Assembly (NCBI GenBank): GCA_038373865.1
Contig: JAXGGA010002838.1
Span: 1 to 64,000, forward strand
Direction: 5' to 3'
DNA: 64,000 nucleotides
From: Uloborus plumipes
Lineage: Eukaryota > Arthropoda > Arachnida > Araneae > Uloboridae
Part shown: piece after piece, positions 46,683-57,906 of the stretch
Layout: every line of letters starts with the position of its first letter
How positions within the stretch are numbered: position 1 is the stretch's first letter
Notes under the pieces: generated by a model
What the model saw: the letters and a program-made list of their open reading frames with translations, nothing else
Databases searched by the model: none
Told to the model about the DNA's origin: nothing
Made by a program: the position numbers and the translations under genes

Positions 46683-46793
46683 TAAGTTCGATTAGAGAAA
46701 ACTTCGGAACGAAGTAGAGATGCGAGGCCCCGGGAGGCGCGAGGCCCTGGGCGATCGCCCGGTTCGCCCACCCCTTGCTACGCCTCTGCCACC
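46683..46793 (-). mobile_element. hAT-type terminus fragment
   Basis: Read on the minus strand it begins CAGAGGCGTAGCAAGGGGTG and continues with GGGCGATCGCCCAGGGCC, a GC-rich hAT end. It is truncated on the left and abuts the mariner relic on the right. It is related to the fragment at 5412-5490. Confidence 0.45.
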
Positions 46794-47177
46794 TCATCTC
46801 TCTCAGAGGCGATCTCCCATGGCTAGCAAGCTCCCCAGATTTGGCGCCATGCGATTTTTTTATGGGGTTATTTGAAATCCCTGGTTTATGTTGATCGATC
46901 ACGCACAATAGACCACTTCAAGAATAACATTCGCGACGAAATTGCCAACATACCAATTGATTTGCTCCAAAGTGTGCTCACAAACTTTAAAAATCGTTTT
47001 AATCAGTGTCATCATATGCTCAATGGGGGTCATCATTTAACCGATGTCATTTTCAAGACTAAATGGAAAAAAAATTGGGGTGTTGTATTCTCAAATAAAA
47101 AAAGAATTAAAACAATAACTTAAGTAGTTTTGTTTTTATTGACATTTCAAAAAAGTAAGTTTCTTTGGCGCACCCTG
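46794..47177 (+). pseudogene. mariner transposase 3' relic with intact right TIR
   Basis: Coding pieces DLPWLASSPDLAPCDFF, then after a 1-bp frameshift in the T-run near 46857, LWGYLKSLVYVDRSRTIDHF and IPIDLLQSVLTNFKNRFNQC, match the C-terminal end of mariner transposases (SPDLAP-D-FLWG...). The element ends with TTTCTTTGGCGCACCCTG (about 47160-47177) and TA. Everything 5' of the last catalytic Asp has been lost to the hAT fragment on the left. It is a different mariner lineage from 10916-20598. Confidence 0.8.
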
Positions 47178-48181
47178 TATGTTGATACTTGACCGATTTG
47201 CATGAAAATTGCAATTTTTTAACTAATTTGTCTGATGCTTATTTGTCTTTAAACTGCACTGTTAGAAATTTACTCGAAAAGTAAAATTGAAAATCAATTT
47301 ATTTATTTATTTTTATTTTCAACTACCATGACTTAACCATAAAAAATGGTATTAACCCTTCTTTTTATGAGAGAAACTGCTAACTTTCCTCTGCTTGCAT
47401 GCCAAAAGATACAACTGTATTACAAATCAGTAAAACGTCCTGCTATCCAAGCGACAGCAACAAAAATTTTAATTTATTTAAAATAGATATGAATGAGATA
47501 AAATACGAAAATTCCGACATGTTGTAGCAGTTAGGAAGAATTACTTGATCTCTTCTTCACAGTTCCGATTTTGTTGTTGATTATGATTTTTCTTCTTTAA
47601 ATAAACATTCGAAGAACCGCCTTTACTATCCTGTAGTGCTAAGGTACAATGTGCAAAAATATTGTCTCAATCAATGGTGCGTGGCACTCGTTGCACTAGA
47701 AGGTGGCAAATTCTCAAAGTCAATATTCTTCACATGAGTATACAGCTATAATTCTTAGTTCACTTAAAAATTTACAGAATAACCCTTTTCGTATTACCTG
47801 CACTACGTATTCTTTTGCTGATTCACGAATTTTTTCTACGTATTCCAGTCGGATTATATACCAAATTTCTTTAAATATTTCATAACAACATAATGAAGAG
47901 CTGTTTTTTTAGTGTAAAATGTACTCCAGTAATTTGATCCAGATAGTGCGTGGATGGTTGGTAGGTTTTCATCTTTGTTTCGGTGAGTATTATGAGCAGA
48001 CAAAAGTCTCGTAGAATCCATAACTCCAGTGTACCTCTAAAGTTCCTAAACACTAAATCGCTGAATAAGAGTATACCTCGGAAATAAAGCTAACACCATT
48101 ATTCTCGAAGTCTGCTTCCTCTGCTGTCAAGCAATTTATTATGTCCAGGTCTTTCCACGTTGTAAGATCCACGTTGTAAGT

Positions 48182-48275
48182 AAAAAGTTTAATATATTTT
48201 TCATTGTATCTTGTGAAGCAGCCAGCCAAAGGTACTGGCTTCACAAGATACAATGAAAAATATATAAAACTTTTT
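48182..48275. repeat. 38-bp stem hairpin
   Basis: 48182-48219 and 48238-48275 pair at 37 of 38 positions around an 18-nt loop. The stem includes CATTGTATCTTGTGAAGC and its inverse. Few changes between arms mean the hairpin is recent or maintained. It is not part of the main foldback arms. Confidence 0.85.
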
Positions 48276-48283
48276 TAATACTG

Positions 48284-48700
48284 GTGACTGTGCTTAACAC
48301 GATACAAGGGAAAAAGAGTCAAGATCGCTCAAGCTCCATTCTTAAAGCCATATTGCCAATATTTCCTTGCAACAAAACACAAAATGCTTGTACTACCACA
48401 AGGAAAGCCAGTAAAAAGAAGTCAAACAGTCAGCCTCACATCATGATGCGAAAACTTTTAGTTCATTCCTCTGACGTGGAAGAGCTCTTTCAGTATGAAC
48501 CATCTGAAAACTGTTCATTGTTAAATGAACAAGAGTTTATGTTAAGATTACAAATAGGTGCATTGTAAAAAGAGCTAGAAAAATCTTATGGCAACATAAG
48601 AGAAGAAACCTTGTCTGATGAAAAGTCCTGTTATACTCGTATAGTGAACTTTTTTGTACGAAAGGCTATGACAAATAAAAACAAACCCTTGACGAAGTAA
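48284..48700 (+). pseudogene. Coding-like fragment of unknown family
   Basis: A 94-codon open stretch (48284-48568) ends at a TAA. The reading continues protein-like past the stop (ELEKSYGNIREETLSDEKSC, FFVRKAMT). I recognise no domain. It lies in the spacer of the foldback and may belong to the same degraded gene as the arms. Confidence 0.35.
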
Positions 48701-48925
48701 TAACTGTTTTTTTTTATTATTATTATTATTTAATTCATATACTGGGAGTATCACAAAGAGCTGTGGAGGAGTCTATCACATTTTTTACAATTAGAGCAAA
48801 TTTTCCCTTAAAGAGTCCGAAAGCGTAGAAACAAGGTAGCAGTATTTTTATATGTCATTAAAATCTCTCAAGATGCTACTCTGCCTATCCTAATCAACAA
48901 CTTTTAGGCTTCATCAGGAAACAAA

Positions 48926-49380
48926 CTGATCTTACAACGTGGAAAGACCTGGACATAATAAATTGCTTGACAGCAGAGGAAGCAGACTTCGAGAATAATG
49001 GTGTTAGCTTTATTTCCGAGGTATACTCTTATTCAGCGATTTGGTGTTTAGGAACTTTAGAGGTACACTGGAGTTATGGATTCTACGAGACTTTTGTCTG
49101 CTCATAATACTCACCGAAACAAAGATGAAAGCCTACCAACCATCCACGCACTATCTGGATCAAATTACTGGAGTATATTTTACACTAAAAAAACAGCTCT
49201 TCATTATGTTTTTATGAAATATTTGGAGAAATTTGGTATATCATCCGACTGGAATACGTAGAACAAATTCGTGAATCAGCAAAAGAATACGTAGTGCAGG
49301 TAATACGAAAAGGGTCATTCTGTAAATTTTTAGATGAACTAAGAATTATAGCTGTATACTCATGTGAAGAATATTGACTT
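48926..49380 (+). pseudogene. C-terminal relic of the AA-x-DN uncharacterised TE protein family
   Basis: Frames read LTTWKDLDIINCLTAEEADF, then ESLPTIHALSGSNYWSIFYT followed by KKTALHYVF, and after a stop VEQIRESAKEYVVQVIRKG. The block P-x-IHAL(S/T)GS is a hallmark I associate with the C-terminal part of this family (usually HALTG-C/S-DT). Here the DT is replaced by NY. Several stops break it. The inverted copy is in the left arm (48169-47700). Together with 23929-25500 this supplies most regions of the family, but from two separate loci. Confidence 0.5.
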
Positions 49381-49925
49381 TGAGAATTTGCCACCTTCTA
49401 GTGCAACGAGTGCCACGCACCATTGATTGAGATAATATTTTTGCACATTGTACCTTTAGCACTACAGGATAGTAAAGGCGGTTCTTCCAATGTTTTTTTA
49501 GAGTAGAAAAATCATCATCAACAACAAAATCGGAACTGTGAAAAAGAAATCAAGTAATTCTCCTTAACTGCTACAACATGTCGGAATTTTCGTATTTTTT
49601 CTCATTCATATCTATTTTAAATAAATTTAAATTTTCGTTGTTGTCGCTTGGACAGCAGGACGTTTTACTGATTTGTAATACAGTTGTATCTTTTGGCATG
49701 CAAGCAGAGGAAAATTAGCAGTTTCTCGCACAAATAAAAGAGTTGATACCATTTTTTATGGTTAAGTCATGGTAGTTGAAAATAAAAATAAATAAATAAA
49801 TTGATTTTCAATTTTATTTTTCGAGTAAATTTCTAACAGTGCAGCTTAAAGACAAATAAGCATCAGACAAATTAGTAAAAAAAATTGCAATTTTCATGCA
49901 AATCGGTCAAGTATCAGCATAGATA

Positions 49926-50267
49926 TGAGCATTTATAGAATTGAGCGGCGGCCATCTTTGATGACGTCATAACCGTAAAATTTAAAAGGAGGCGGGTGTC
50001 CACCCGAGTCTAAAATTCTTTCTAGGACACCTACTAAAGATTTTTGAAAAGAAATTCTCAATTTTTAAATTTCCTGCAGAAGTGCTGGGCATTTTTTAGC
50101 ATTTATGAGAGCCAAAATGGCCACCATCTTTGATGACGTCATAGCAAAAAAATGCACCAGGTGGCGGATGTCCACCCGAGTCCAAAATACTTCCTAGAGC
50201 ACCTGCTAAATATTTTTGAAAAAAAAAATCCCTATACTCAAACATTCCTACAGAAGTGCTGTCAGAT
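49926..50267. repeat. Two-copy tandem repeat, 172-bp period, with YY1/CRE-like motifs
   Basis: The block CATCTTTGATGACGTCAT occurs at 49953 and 50125, preceded by GGCC and followed in each copy by GG.GTCCACCCGAGTC, CTAG..CACCT.CTAAA and CAGAAGTGCTG. TGACGTCA is a consensus CRE, and the GGCCATCTT next to it resembles a YY1 site. The same pair of motifs occurs at 23070-23100 and 46520-46550. Confidence 0.8.
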
Positions 50268-50968
50268 CCCGGACTAGCAGATGATCGATGGAAAACATTG
50301 CTCTTCACAAATGAAAAACTGTTCTCAATTGAACAAACTCAAAATAGCCATAATGATAGAGTTTGGTCAGCAGAAGCACCTGGAACTTTTTTAATTGTTG
50401 GCGGCGTCAACTACCCCTATCTGCAATGGTTTGGGGTGGGATATGTGCTAGTGGGGAAACACCACTTGCTTTTGTTGATCAAGGGATAAAAAATAATCAG
50501 CAAACAAAACGCAAACTCATTTTGGATGATGTTGTCTTACCTTGTTCGCAAAAGTTCTTTGAAAACCAAAGATGGACCTTCCAACAGGATTTTTCACAAA
50601 AGACACTCAAGATTGATGCAAGACACATTTTCCAAACTTCATTGGAGCTGAAGAATGGCCCCCCGTATTCCCCAGATTTGAACCCAATGTATTATTCCGT
50701 TTGGTTCATCTTGGGAACAAAGGTGTATACTAAACCTGATAAAACTTTGGCACCTCTACAACCATTCTTCGGGAAAGAAAGAGATAAAATATCAATGAGT
50801 GAGTTGCGGCCCGTAGCCGAAAATACTAACGGTAGCCAATTTGAAAACGTTTAAATATATTAGACAAAATAATGTATTCATACTTATTTTGAAGTTTGGT
50901 CGTATTATTTTCATTAGCAACAAAGTTATACCGTACGATGTGTGTCCAAGTTATTTCTTGTCACCCTG
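50268..50968 (+). pseudogene. Tc1/mariner transposase relic with right TIR
   Basis: ADDRWKTLLFTNEKLFSIEQ corresponds to the first catalytic motif (usually FTDEK; here Asp has become Asn). After a frameshift near 50410, AMVWGGICASGETPLAFVDQ, RWTFQQDFSQ (second Asp) and PPYSPDLNPMYYSVW follow; Tyr replaces the third acidic residue in the usual PMD-Y-W motif. The tail GKERDKISMSELRPVAEN also fits. The right TIR ends GTCACCCTG at 50968 with TA after it. The 5' part is missing at the tandem repeat. This is a third mariner lineage in the window, clearly inactive. Confidence 0.8.
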
Positions 50969-50970
50969 TA

Positions 50971-51670
50971 TAAGGAATAGTTTGAGAAAATATTTTTGAG
51001 GAAGAAGAAATCTCTGAAGTTCAGAAACAAAGTAATTGATATGGCAGTTAAACACACACTTAAACTAAAAACACACACTATGGTAGTTAACTACACACTT
51101 GACTTGCGAATTGTAATTCTCATTCGTGAACTATGAACTTAATTAGGGTGTAAAAAGCAAAATTCTAAGCTAATTGAAATCTACAATGCCAATTCCTTAT
51201 TGCCGTATCTTTTCTTGACAGTAAATAACAATGGGATTCGTAATTAATAAGCACAAAATTAATTTCTTTCTTGCCTACCTTGAGAGCCATCATAACCGAG
51301 AAAGGCAACAGGAAGAACCACAGCACTACCAACCTCCGCTTCCTGAACTGTTGGATAGAGCTCTAGATCAATCGGGGGCTGCACAGATATCTATAAAAAA
51401 AAACGCAAGAATGTCTAAATGGTTAATGGAAATTTAAATACTTGTTCTGGATTTAGTCAGACCACAATAGTATCTGAAATGACATAGTTTTTAGCTGTAA
51501 TACGAAAAATTTTCTCCTTTTTCCAAAAAAAAAAAAAAAATTCCCAGTCTGTAACCGCACGTGAATCCTTTTTTTTTTTCTATGAGAATTTCGCGAAGTA
51601 GAAAATGATGTTATTAAGGGAGCAGATTATTATAGACCGATACTGAAATAAAGCCATAAACAAATACCCT
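50971..51670 (+). other. Unassigned stretch with a short coding-like frame
   Basis: 51231-51437 encodes 68 aa including RERQQEEPQHYQPPLPELLD and SGAAQISIKKNARMSKWLME, which is protein-like in composition. I recognise no family and see no splice or promoter support. It could be a TE fragment or an exon. The rest is AT-rich. Confidence 0.25.
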
Positions 51671-52067
51671 AGAAGCATCATCTCATCTGCCATTCATCGA
51701 AACCCGATGAAATTCTCATCGGCCGATGACCCAATATGTCTCATCGGCCAAATAGAATCCGAGCAGCAAAATCCGATAAGTTTTGCTCGAAATACGATGA
51801 GATTTGGAGCAATTTACGAGCAGAACAGTCCCGTGCCGATAAATTTCATCGGGAAACTTGATCGGAAGGATATCGTTTTCCGATGAAATATAGCTCGGCC
51901 TATTTTCCTCGGGAAAGTTGATCGGAAGGATATCGCTTTCCGATGAAAAGTAGCTCATCGAAAACCGTGCTCGGATACTGAACGCAACGATGTCATTGTG
52001 CGTTACGGGATCAGTTTACGAGGAGTTCGATGATCGGCCAAGCAAAATCCTATGAGTTGATGCTACT
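51671..52067. mobile_element. 397-bp MITE-like element rich in CGATGA/TCATCGG words
   Basis: Ends AGAAGCATCATCTCAT and, inverted, AGTAGCATCAACTCAT match at 14 of 16. The interior is unusually GC-balanced and dense in TCATCGG, GATCGG and CGATGA. It contains a 60-bp direct duplication around GGGAAACTTGATCGGAAGGA (51851) and GGGAAAGTTGATCGGAAGGA (51911). No target duplication found. Confidence 0.5.
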
Positions 52068-52134
52068 TGGATAGTTTATATTTGCAGTTATAGACTAAGG
52101 CTGCGCTCTTAGTGTCACAATGAGATACTACCAC

Positions 52135-54259
52135 CAGGGTTGCCAGATTTAAGAACTGTTAATACGGGCAGGCTATGGGGGGGGGGGGGGGGTATTGAGA
52201 GATAAAGTCTAAAGTTTGAATTTTTGCAACCTTGACATTAATATTAAACGTTTCTCACAAAAATAAATGAAGAAAAAATACACAATGATCATAAAAATAA
52301 AAACTTCATTTTTTACCATTGCGTAGTTATTTTTCGTCATGAATATTAGTGGGAAAAGGCTTAACAGTAATTATTGCGAAAATTCAATTTAATCAGTATT
52401 TATTGAGTGCGGGGGGGGGGGGGTTACACCAAATTTCAATGCAAATTATACCAAAAAAAAGCAAAAGCCACCCCCACTTATATGTGAATACATTAATTTC
52501 CCAAAACCAGGGGGGAGGCCATTGACCACCCGTTCTGACGTCCCAAATGACGGGCCTGTCTTGTCGTGAAAAATATAATAGTCGCTAGGGATGCATCGAT
52601 AAGCAAATTGGCCGATTACCGATTACCGATTAATCGGTTGTAAATAATCGGACGATTAATCGGCTGAGCCGATTAATGATAAGAATGATTGTCTTTAATA
52701 CTACAATTTCACAATCACTGTTTTTTCTCTCTTAAAGAATTCCGAGTTTAGAAATAGTAAGTAATTTATTCCTGAGAGAAATTTTTTCCCATTTTCTTAA
52801 TTTTCACAAAATAATTTCAATATTTTATCAAATTTCTTAGAACCAATTTTCATATTATTGTCAATAATATTACATTAACACATTGTTAATTATAATAACT
52901 TAACATAAAAATTCAAAAAAAAGGGGGAGGTTCTGTGGGAGGCAGTAATTTTAATTAGGAGTACTTTTAATTAAAAATTTTAATAATCAGTAGCAATTTA
53001 ATTCAAGACTTTTATTCTTTGCCAAAATTAGAGGTTATCTAAAAGCACTGTGCTAAGTAAAAAACTATCGCCACATGAAAAATGTTGCAACATTGTCTAT
53101 GTTTACATTAAAAGTAGGAGAAATAATTTATAAAAAACTTTATATCAACTGTGAAGGTTATTATTACTGTCAATAAAATCATTCATCATAGTTTCTTAGT
53201 GAAGGTACACTTTAAAGAACAATATTTAAAAAAAAAATACAGCCGATTAATCGGCCCAATTTTGCCGATTATTAATAATCGGCAAAGTGGCCGATTATGG
53301 CCGATTAATCGGTGCATCCCTAATAGTCGCTTCTACTGATGACAAATGTTTAGTATGTACTTTTTCAAAAACTAGACATACCAATGGGGAAATTTGAATG
53401 CAAAATAATTTTAATGAGTTATTAACAAAAATTTTGATTACAATTGAGTAGACATAGAATTAAACCTTACTACTTGAACAAACTATAAGAAGTTAACCTA
53501 AAACAAATAAAAAAATCAATATTAAATATCTTTTGGGGGAAAACTGCAGTTTTGTCAATATTATAGCATGATAATTATTCTTACATTATGTTAGAAAATT
53601 CAATTTTTTAAAAAATCATATTTGCTACTTGATTTTACTGCTGAAATAATTCTTTCTAAGTTTTGATGGTCTTTAGGTTGCCATAAAGCTCACTGTAATT
53701 TATATTTCTGTCGCTCATTGTAAAAATTATGCATCTTCATGTTTTAAAGACGCTTATTTGTTTACTAAATGGAATAACATTTAGTTATATCTTTTAGTAT
53801 AAAAACGAAGCGAAGCAAATTTCAAAAGATTGAAATTGATTGATTCAAAAAATCTAGTGACCTAATAGTAACTGAACACATATATTTCTTTCATAATTGA
53901 AAAATTGAGAAGAGCTTTTATATTATAAAGCATAGTAAAATCATTTACAAGGAGATACACCACTTTTACAACAAACGTTTGTTGAGTTGATTGTCGCAAT
54001 AATTTCTGCTATAAATGTATAGAATACTAATATTACTTCAGAACAAGAAAATATTACAATTCAATCAATTTTCTTATCACTATTTCTCATTTTTTGTAAT
54101 ACTTCACTTTTTTTCTGAAAATAATGTTTCGTCTTGTAAAATGTTGCTTCTAGCCAGAATACGGGACTTTAGCCGTCCCGTATGAAGGTTCCCCGGGACG
54201 CGGGACAATATTTCATAAACGGGACTGTCCCTTGAAATCCGGGACGTCTGGCAACCCTG
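52135..54259. mobile_element. 2.1-kb hAT element with exact 8-bp target duplication
   Basis: CAGGGTTGCCAGA at 52135 and TCTGGCAACCCTG ending at 54259 are TIRs, flanked by ACTACCAC at 52127-52134 and 54260-54267. GGGACGG/CGTCCCG words cluster near the right end. It contains a nested hAT element (52586-53322) and a partial copy of the 35091 MITE type (about 52404-52556). No transposase gene is visible. Confidence 0.9.
52586..53322. mobile_element. 737-bp hAT MITE (TAGGGATGCA ends) with exact 8-bp target duplication
   Basis: TAGGGATGCATCGAT at 52586 and CGGTGCATCCCTA ending at 53322 are flanked by ATAGTCGC on both sides (52578-52585, 53323-53330). Subterminal CCGATTAATCGG palindromes repeat many times near both ends, probably transposase-binding repeats. 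It is nested in the 52135 element. A diverged copy is at 54917-56286. Confidence 0.92.
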
Positions 54260-54916
54260 ACTACCACCCACCATGTTTCAAATGGCTGGCTTCTACGGTC
54301 CTCAAAATTGAACACAGAGTAGGAATGCTTAGAAAACTTTAAAAATGACGAAATAATGTTTCGTCTTCAACTGCGAAGAACGTTTTGACAAAGATTACAC
54401 AAGCCATCATAACACAAGCGTTACACAAAACATCGTAAATGTTAACTTGTACTTCTCGCAGTCTAAATAAATTGCATTTGCAGAAATGCCGTTAGATTAT
54501 AATAAAATTTTACTTATGTAATCAATTTCGTATGAATTTTTCGGAATACAATTACATCGTGTTAACTACAACACGATGGTTCGATACAACACGATCCATC
54601 ACTTAAGACAAAAAATCGTGGATTACAAAGGATTTAATTTAAGCTTAAAATTATTTAAGGAGTTAAATTTGTTCAAATAATAAATGTTCAAACATGCGTA
54701 TAAATTGTCGGTATTATTCGCTTACTACTTGTATTTAGTTATAAACTGTTATACGTTAAATGTCGGACAGAAAATTTTGACATCTTTATGTGTGAAAGCT
54801 GGCTGTATTCTGGCCCAAAAAATACAAGAAATCTCAGAACCTTTGGCTTAAAATTCAAAATAATTTTTTTTAAAGCCTATTTTATATAAATATATAGACA
54901 TATCTATATGTGTGTG

Positions 54917-56286
54917 TAGAGATGCACTGATAAGCAAATTGGCAGATTATCGATTAATTGGCTGTTGATAATCGGCCGATTAATCGGCAGAGCCGATTAA
55001 TGATCAGGATGATTATTTTACATAGCCAATTTCACTTTTTTTTCGTTCTTTTCGATTCCAATTTTAGAAATAGTGTTTAATTTATTTCCAAGAGAAGATT
55101 TATTTTTTTCTACTTTTTTAATTTTCCCTAAATACTTTCTAAATTTTATCAAATTTCTTTAAACATTGAATTTTCATATTGTTAATTAGATTACATTAAT
55201 GCACTAGACATGAAAATAAAAAAAAATAGGAGGTTGTGTTGAGCACTCTAATTTATGAGTGCTTTTAATTTAAATTTATTTTTCAATTGTAAGCAGCCAT
55301 TTAATTTGAGACTTTTATTCTTTGAAAATTAGAGGTCATCTAAAAGCACTTTGCTAAAGAGAAAAGAATAGGCATATGAAAAATGTTGCAATATTGTCTA
55401 TTGTCTGTTTGCGTATTGTGCGCCTGGAAGCCATGAACGCTTCCATCTGAAAAAGGGGAGATAGGTTTAGGATGAGCACTTTCCGATGCCTTCAGCTTTT
55501 GTTCGCTTGCTACTACCTCGTTGCATTCCCCCCCCCCCCTATTTCGAGAAAGTCAGAAGAGACTTGGCGTGTGTGCAGATGCGGCGGAGGTCGCACGAAA
55601 AAATTTTAGACAGTATATGTGTATATTTATTCAAAATTGTAGGAAAATAATGTTATTGAAACATTTATATCAACCGAGAGGATTATTTTTTTTTTTATTT
55701 CATTCCTTGAGGTTTTTTCGTTCTGTTTTGTTTTCACTCACTGTACTTTCGTACTACGTGCTACACTTATGTTTAATGAAAATTATTTATTTCTTGTTTA
55801 TAAATTCATTCAACATAGTTTCTTGTTCAATGCATACTGGAAGTAATTTTGTTTAAAACATTTTCCCGGTTGATCGCCAAAATTGTTTATAAATAAAATA
55901 AAATGCTCATGTTTACGCATTCCACTATTTAAAAGTTTAGAAATACAAGTATTCCTAACAGTGTCATTTGAATATCAGCTGTGAGGGTTATCTTTTAACA
56001 TTTCAATTCAGTTTACTCCCTGTATGAACTATTAGCTTTTTTTTCTACTTTATACACTTTTATACACTATGTTATCGCAAGGATTGCAGAAAATTACATT
56101 TATTTTTACTGTCAAAATTATTTATTATAGTTTCTTGGTGAAGGTATACTATAAAAAATGATACATAAAAATTAAAAAAAAAAAGTTTGCCGATTTGTTG
56201 GCCAAATTTTATCGATTATTAATAATCGAGGGAGTGTCCGATTATAGCTTATTAAGTGGTACCGCGGATTAATCGGTGCATCCCTA
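54917..56286. mobile_element. Diverged copy of the TAGGGATGCA hAT MITE
   Basis: TAGAGATGCACTGATAAGC ... CGGTGCATCCCTA with the same CCGATTAATCGG subterminal palindromes. Colinear with 52586-53322 but about 600 bp longer, carrying an extra block near 55400-55990 with a C-run at 55530. Flanking octamers do not match. Confidence 0.75.
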
Positions 56287-56429
56287 TTTTTTATGTGTAC
56301 ATATATATAGAAATGGAGAGAGAAGGAAAAGGGAGAGGGAAGGAGAATCCTATAAACAAGCTTAAAATATTAAAACATTGCATTAAATAAAAGACCCATA
56401 CATTAATTATAGTACACCATAATACTCAC

Positions 56430-56600
56430 CATCGCAATTGCAATGTTATTGGGATGATTGCTATCAGTAATAATCACTTCTAAACGGGTTACATTCTTAA
56501 TGTAAAGTTTTACGAAGAAAGGTTCTTCAAAGACAGGAACAATAGATGCAGCTGTAGAGTCATTTACAGCATAGCTATATTGTCCGGAGCCACCCGTTAC
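56430..56600 (-). CDS. NUP210: Nup210 exon (171 bp)
   Basis: Acceptor CTACTGCAG, donor GTGAGTATT. 57 codons with the diagnostic VTGGSGQYSY block and DSNHPNNIAIAM. The next downstream exon, expected to begin like VYV-x-(P), is not found in the window. Confidence 0.93.
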
Positions 56601-57842
56601 CTGCAGTAGTAAAATTCAACTATTTGTAAAGCACAATCCAATAACAATTCAACGCATCAGTCACTTCTCCGCTAAAATGTGATTTTTTTTTTAAATCTTT
56701 AAATGATTGACAAATTTCTGTTTCCAAAACAATGAAATAAAATTTGACCTTAGCATGTAAATATGTAATACTATGCAATAAAATACCATGAAAAAGTACT
56801 ATGAAAAATAGGAATATTTCACACACTATCGTCCTCTCATAGTAAGGTACTGATTTTTAGCAAAAAAAGACGTGGGAAAAAAACCGTAACAAATCAAAGG
56901 CGCTAATTACATTATTACAATGCATTTTCACATCCTAAAGGAAAGCAAACAATATAATACTGCTACACTGCAAAAAATGAACTTGTTTTTACAGTATAAT
57001 ACTGACAGCCGAGGTTCCAATTTAAAACTGTAAAATCACAGTAATAAACTGTAAAACTAGCAGTTTTACAGTTTCTCAATGAAAAGTTAGCAATTTACAG
57101 TTTCTCATTAGGATCTCAGCCAATCTGCACGTGTCTTAATTGCACCAAAGACACTGAATAAAAACGGTGCGCATATTGAAAAACTCGTAGCTAAACTTTT
57201 TTTTTTTACTAGGAGAGAGGAGTCTGCATTCAAAATCAGCTGCGAAAATTCAACTCCAGATAATTTCCTTAAAATAGAAGACTGAGTTTATTTTACGGTG
57301 CAATGAAATTACGTTACGATTTAAATTTAAAAATCAACTAAAATGAGGAACAAACATTTTCTTTGGGTTTAGCATTAATATAGCTTTAAATCAATGATTT
57401 TTTTTTAATATTAATAAATTAAATGAAAATTGTGCAGGCATGGCATTTCCTCTAACAGAAAAGAAAAACATTAAATGAAAGAACATAATTCATAACACAA
57501 TTTAATCATATTTGCATCAGTACTTAACTTACTTTCAGTGAAACTATGTGCGGCATTATCGACTTTTCATATGGTAAAAATGTTTTAGGTGGGAAAATGT
57601 ATATTTTCTGCAGTACCGCTACCTCCTCCGTAGTTGAAACTAGCACATCTTTAAAGGTAAAAAGACTTCCCTTCGGAATAAAATTTGAATCATTAGTCTA
57701 TTTCAAAAATGGTTAATAAAATACATTACAAAAGAACACATTATTAGGGTTACAGAACACAAAAATAAAAAGCAAACTTGTCATTTTTGGGCGTTTCACA
57801 CTACTTGTGCAAACATTCAATGCAATCACCGTAGTTTCGAAA

Positions 57843-57906
<64 letters not shown>

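Larger units (their letters stand above)
47183..49916. repeat. 2.7-kb foldback carrying inverted copies of a gene fragment
   Basis: Left arm about 47183-48169 and right arm about 48928-49916 are nearly identical inverted copies (for example TGACCGATTTGCATG near 47192 and CATGCAAATCGGTCA near 49896). The spacer is about 760 bp. Both arms carry the same decayed coding sequence, minus strand on the left and plus strand on the right. A 38-bp hairpin sits at the inner edge of the left arm. The left end lies immediately after the mariner relic. Confidence 0.8.
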
